The translations under genes and the position numbers were made by a program. From Bacillota bacterium (GTDB lineage: Bacteria; Bacillota; Bacilli; Alicyclobacillales; SLC66), in the NCBI GenBank assembly GCA_021821225.1, contig JAKACR010000162.1:1-6371 (forward strand): a stretch of 6,371 bases of DNA, given 5' to 3'. The notes below the pieces were generated by a model. It was given only the letters and a program-made list of their open reading frames with translations. It had not been told where the DNA came from and made no database searches. This document shows positions 6,029-6,371 of the stretch, in pieces; the first letter of the stretch is position 1, and the number at the start of each line of letters is the position of its first letter.

Positions 6029-6371
6029 GGAGATCATCGTGGTTGAAGGCGAGCACGATCGCGCGCGGGTACTCGGCGCGGTGCGGGCGGATGTCGTCGT
6101 CACGGGCGGGGCGCGCATATCGCGTGCGACGTTCACCTTGCTGGAACGCGCGCAAAAAACGCGCGGCATCATCATCCTGACGGATCCCGACCATGCGGGA
6201 GAACAGATCAGGCGTGTGCTCGCAAAGCGGTTTCCGGATTGTAGGCACGCATTTCTCGCACGGACGGCGGCGCAGGGTGACGGGGACGTGGGCGTCGAGC
6301 ACGCCGCGCCCGCCGATATCGCGTCAGCGCTTGCGCGGGTGCGGACGATGGCCGAGCGGCCGCGGGAGGAG
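6015..6371 (+). CDS. rnmV: Ribonuclease M5 (5S rRNA maturation), 5' part only
   Basis: The first 119 codons are present and remain open at the window edge; the family is usually about 180-190 residues, so roughly a third is missing. RNase M5 is a Toprim-fold nuclease that cuts both sides of the 5S rRNA precursor, with ribosomal protein L18 as helper, in low-GC Gram-positive bacteria and relatives. The opening IEEIIVVEGEHD carries the Toprim glutamate (Glu11), and ILTDPDHAGEQIR carries the DxD pair (Asp57, Asp59). FPDCRHAF (73-80) and VGVEHAAP (92-99) are family segments. ATG 6015 follows a modest GGGTGG six bases upstream and lies 14 bp inside tatD, so translation is probably coupled. In B. 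subtilis a surface-protein gene (yabE) lies between the tatD homologue and rnmV; it is absent here. The 16S methyltransferase gene ksgA would be expected next, outside the window. Confidence 0.93.
   Translation, partial: MRQIEEIIVVEGEHDRARVLGAVRADVVVTGGARISRATFTLLERAQKTRGIIILTDPDHAGEQIRRVLAKRFPDCRHAFLARTAAQGDGDVGVEHAAPADIASALARVRTMAERPREE

Noticed and set aside
4997..6175. 392-codon leftward open frame over tatD
   Set aside because: Antisense shadow of metG, tatD and rnmV with Arg/Pro-rich low-information sequence. The forward frames carry complete catalytic motifs.
1..6371. CRISPR array, insertion sequence, phage, toxin-antitoxin or defence genes
   Set aside because: No spaced repeat array, transposase, integrase or small paired genes on either strand. 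Nearly all of the window is accounted for by housekeeping genes.

Overview
This is a compact, GC-rich window of core metabolism and translation genes. It holds six protein-coding genes, no RNA genes and no sign of mobile DNA. The order metG-tatD-rnmV (rnmV encodes ribonuclease M5, typical of Firmicutes) points to the Bacilli side of the Firmicutes. The high GC suggests a lineage such as the Alicyclobacillaceae or a relative. That placement is inferred from gene order and base composition only.

Left part (1-2823): de novo NAD synthesis. The 3' end of nadC (quinolinate phosphoribosyltransferase) runs rightward and overlaps nadB (L-aspartate oxidase) by 8 bp. nadA (quinolinate synthase) lies on the opposite strand, tail to tail with nadB and 91 bp away. 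NadB makes iminoaspartate, NadA condenses it with dihydroxyacetone phosphate to quinolinate, and NadC converts quinolinate to nicotinate mononucleotide. All three steps are therefore encoded here, but from two transcription units. A 14-bp perfect inverted repeat spans the nadB stop codon and probably ends transcription, most convincingly for the nadA transcript.

Middle (2824-3045): a 222-bp divergent control region between nadA and metG. Each direction has a TTGACA -35 box with an 18-bp spacer and a TAnGAT-like -10 box. The region also holds a perfect tandem 11-bp repeat, a TGTATATACA palindrome inside the nadA promoter spacer, and an inverted repeat just upstream of the metG -35 box. These are candidate operator elements; no regulator is encoded in the window.

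Right part (3046-6371): a rightward operon of metG (methionyl-tRNA synthetase with C-terminal tRNA-binding domain), tatD (metal-dependent DNase) and the start of rnmV, which overlaps tatD by 14 bp and runs off the window. The oddities are an unusually long low-complexity linker in MetG and a C-terminal extension of TatD that carries a 17-bp near-repeat.

I found no evidence of a new multi-gene system. The most useful leads are the control region and the hairpin at the nadB stop codon.
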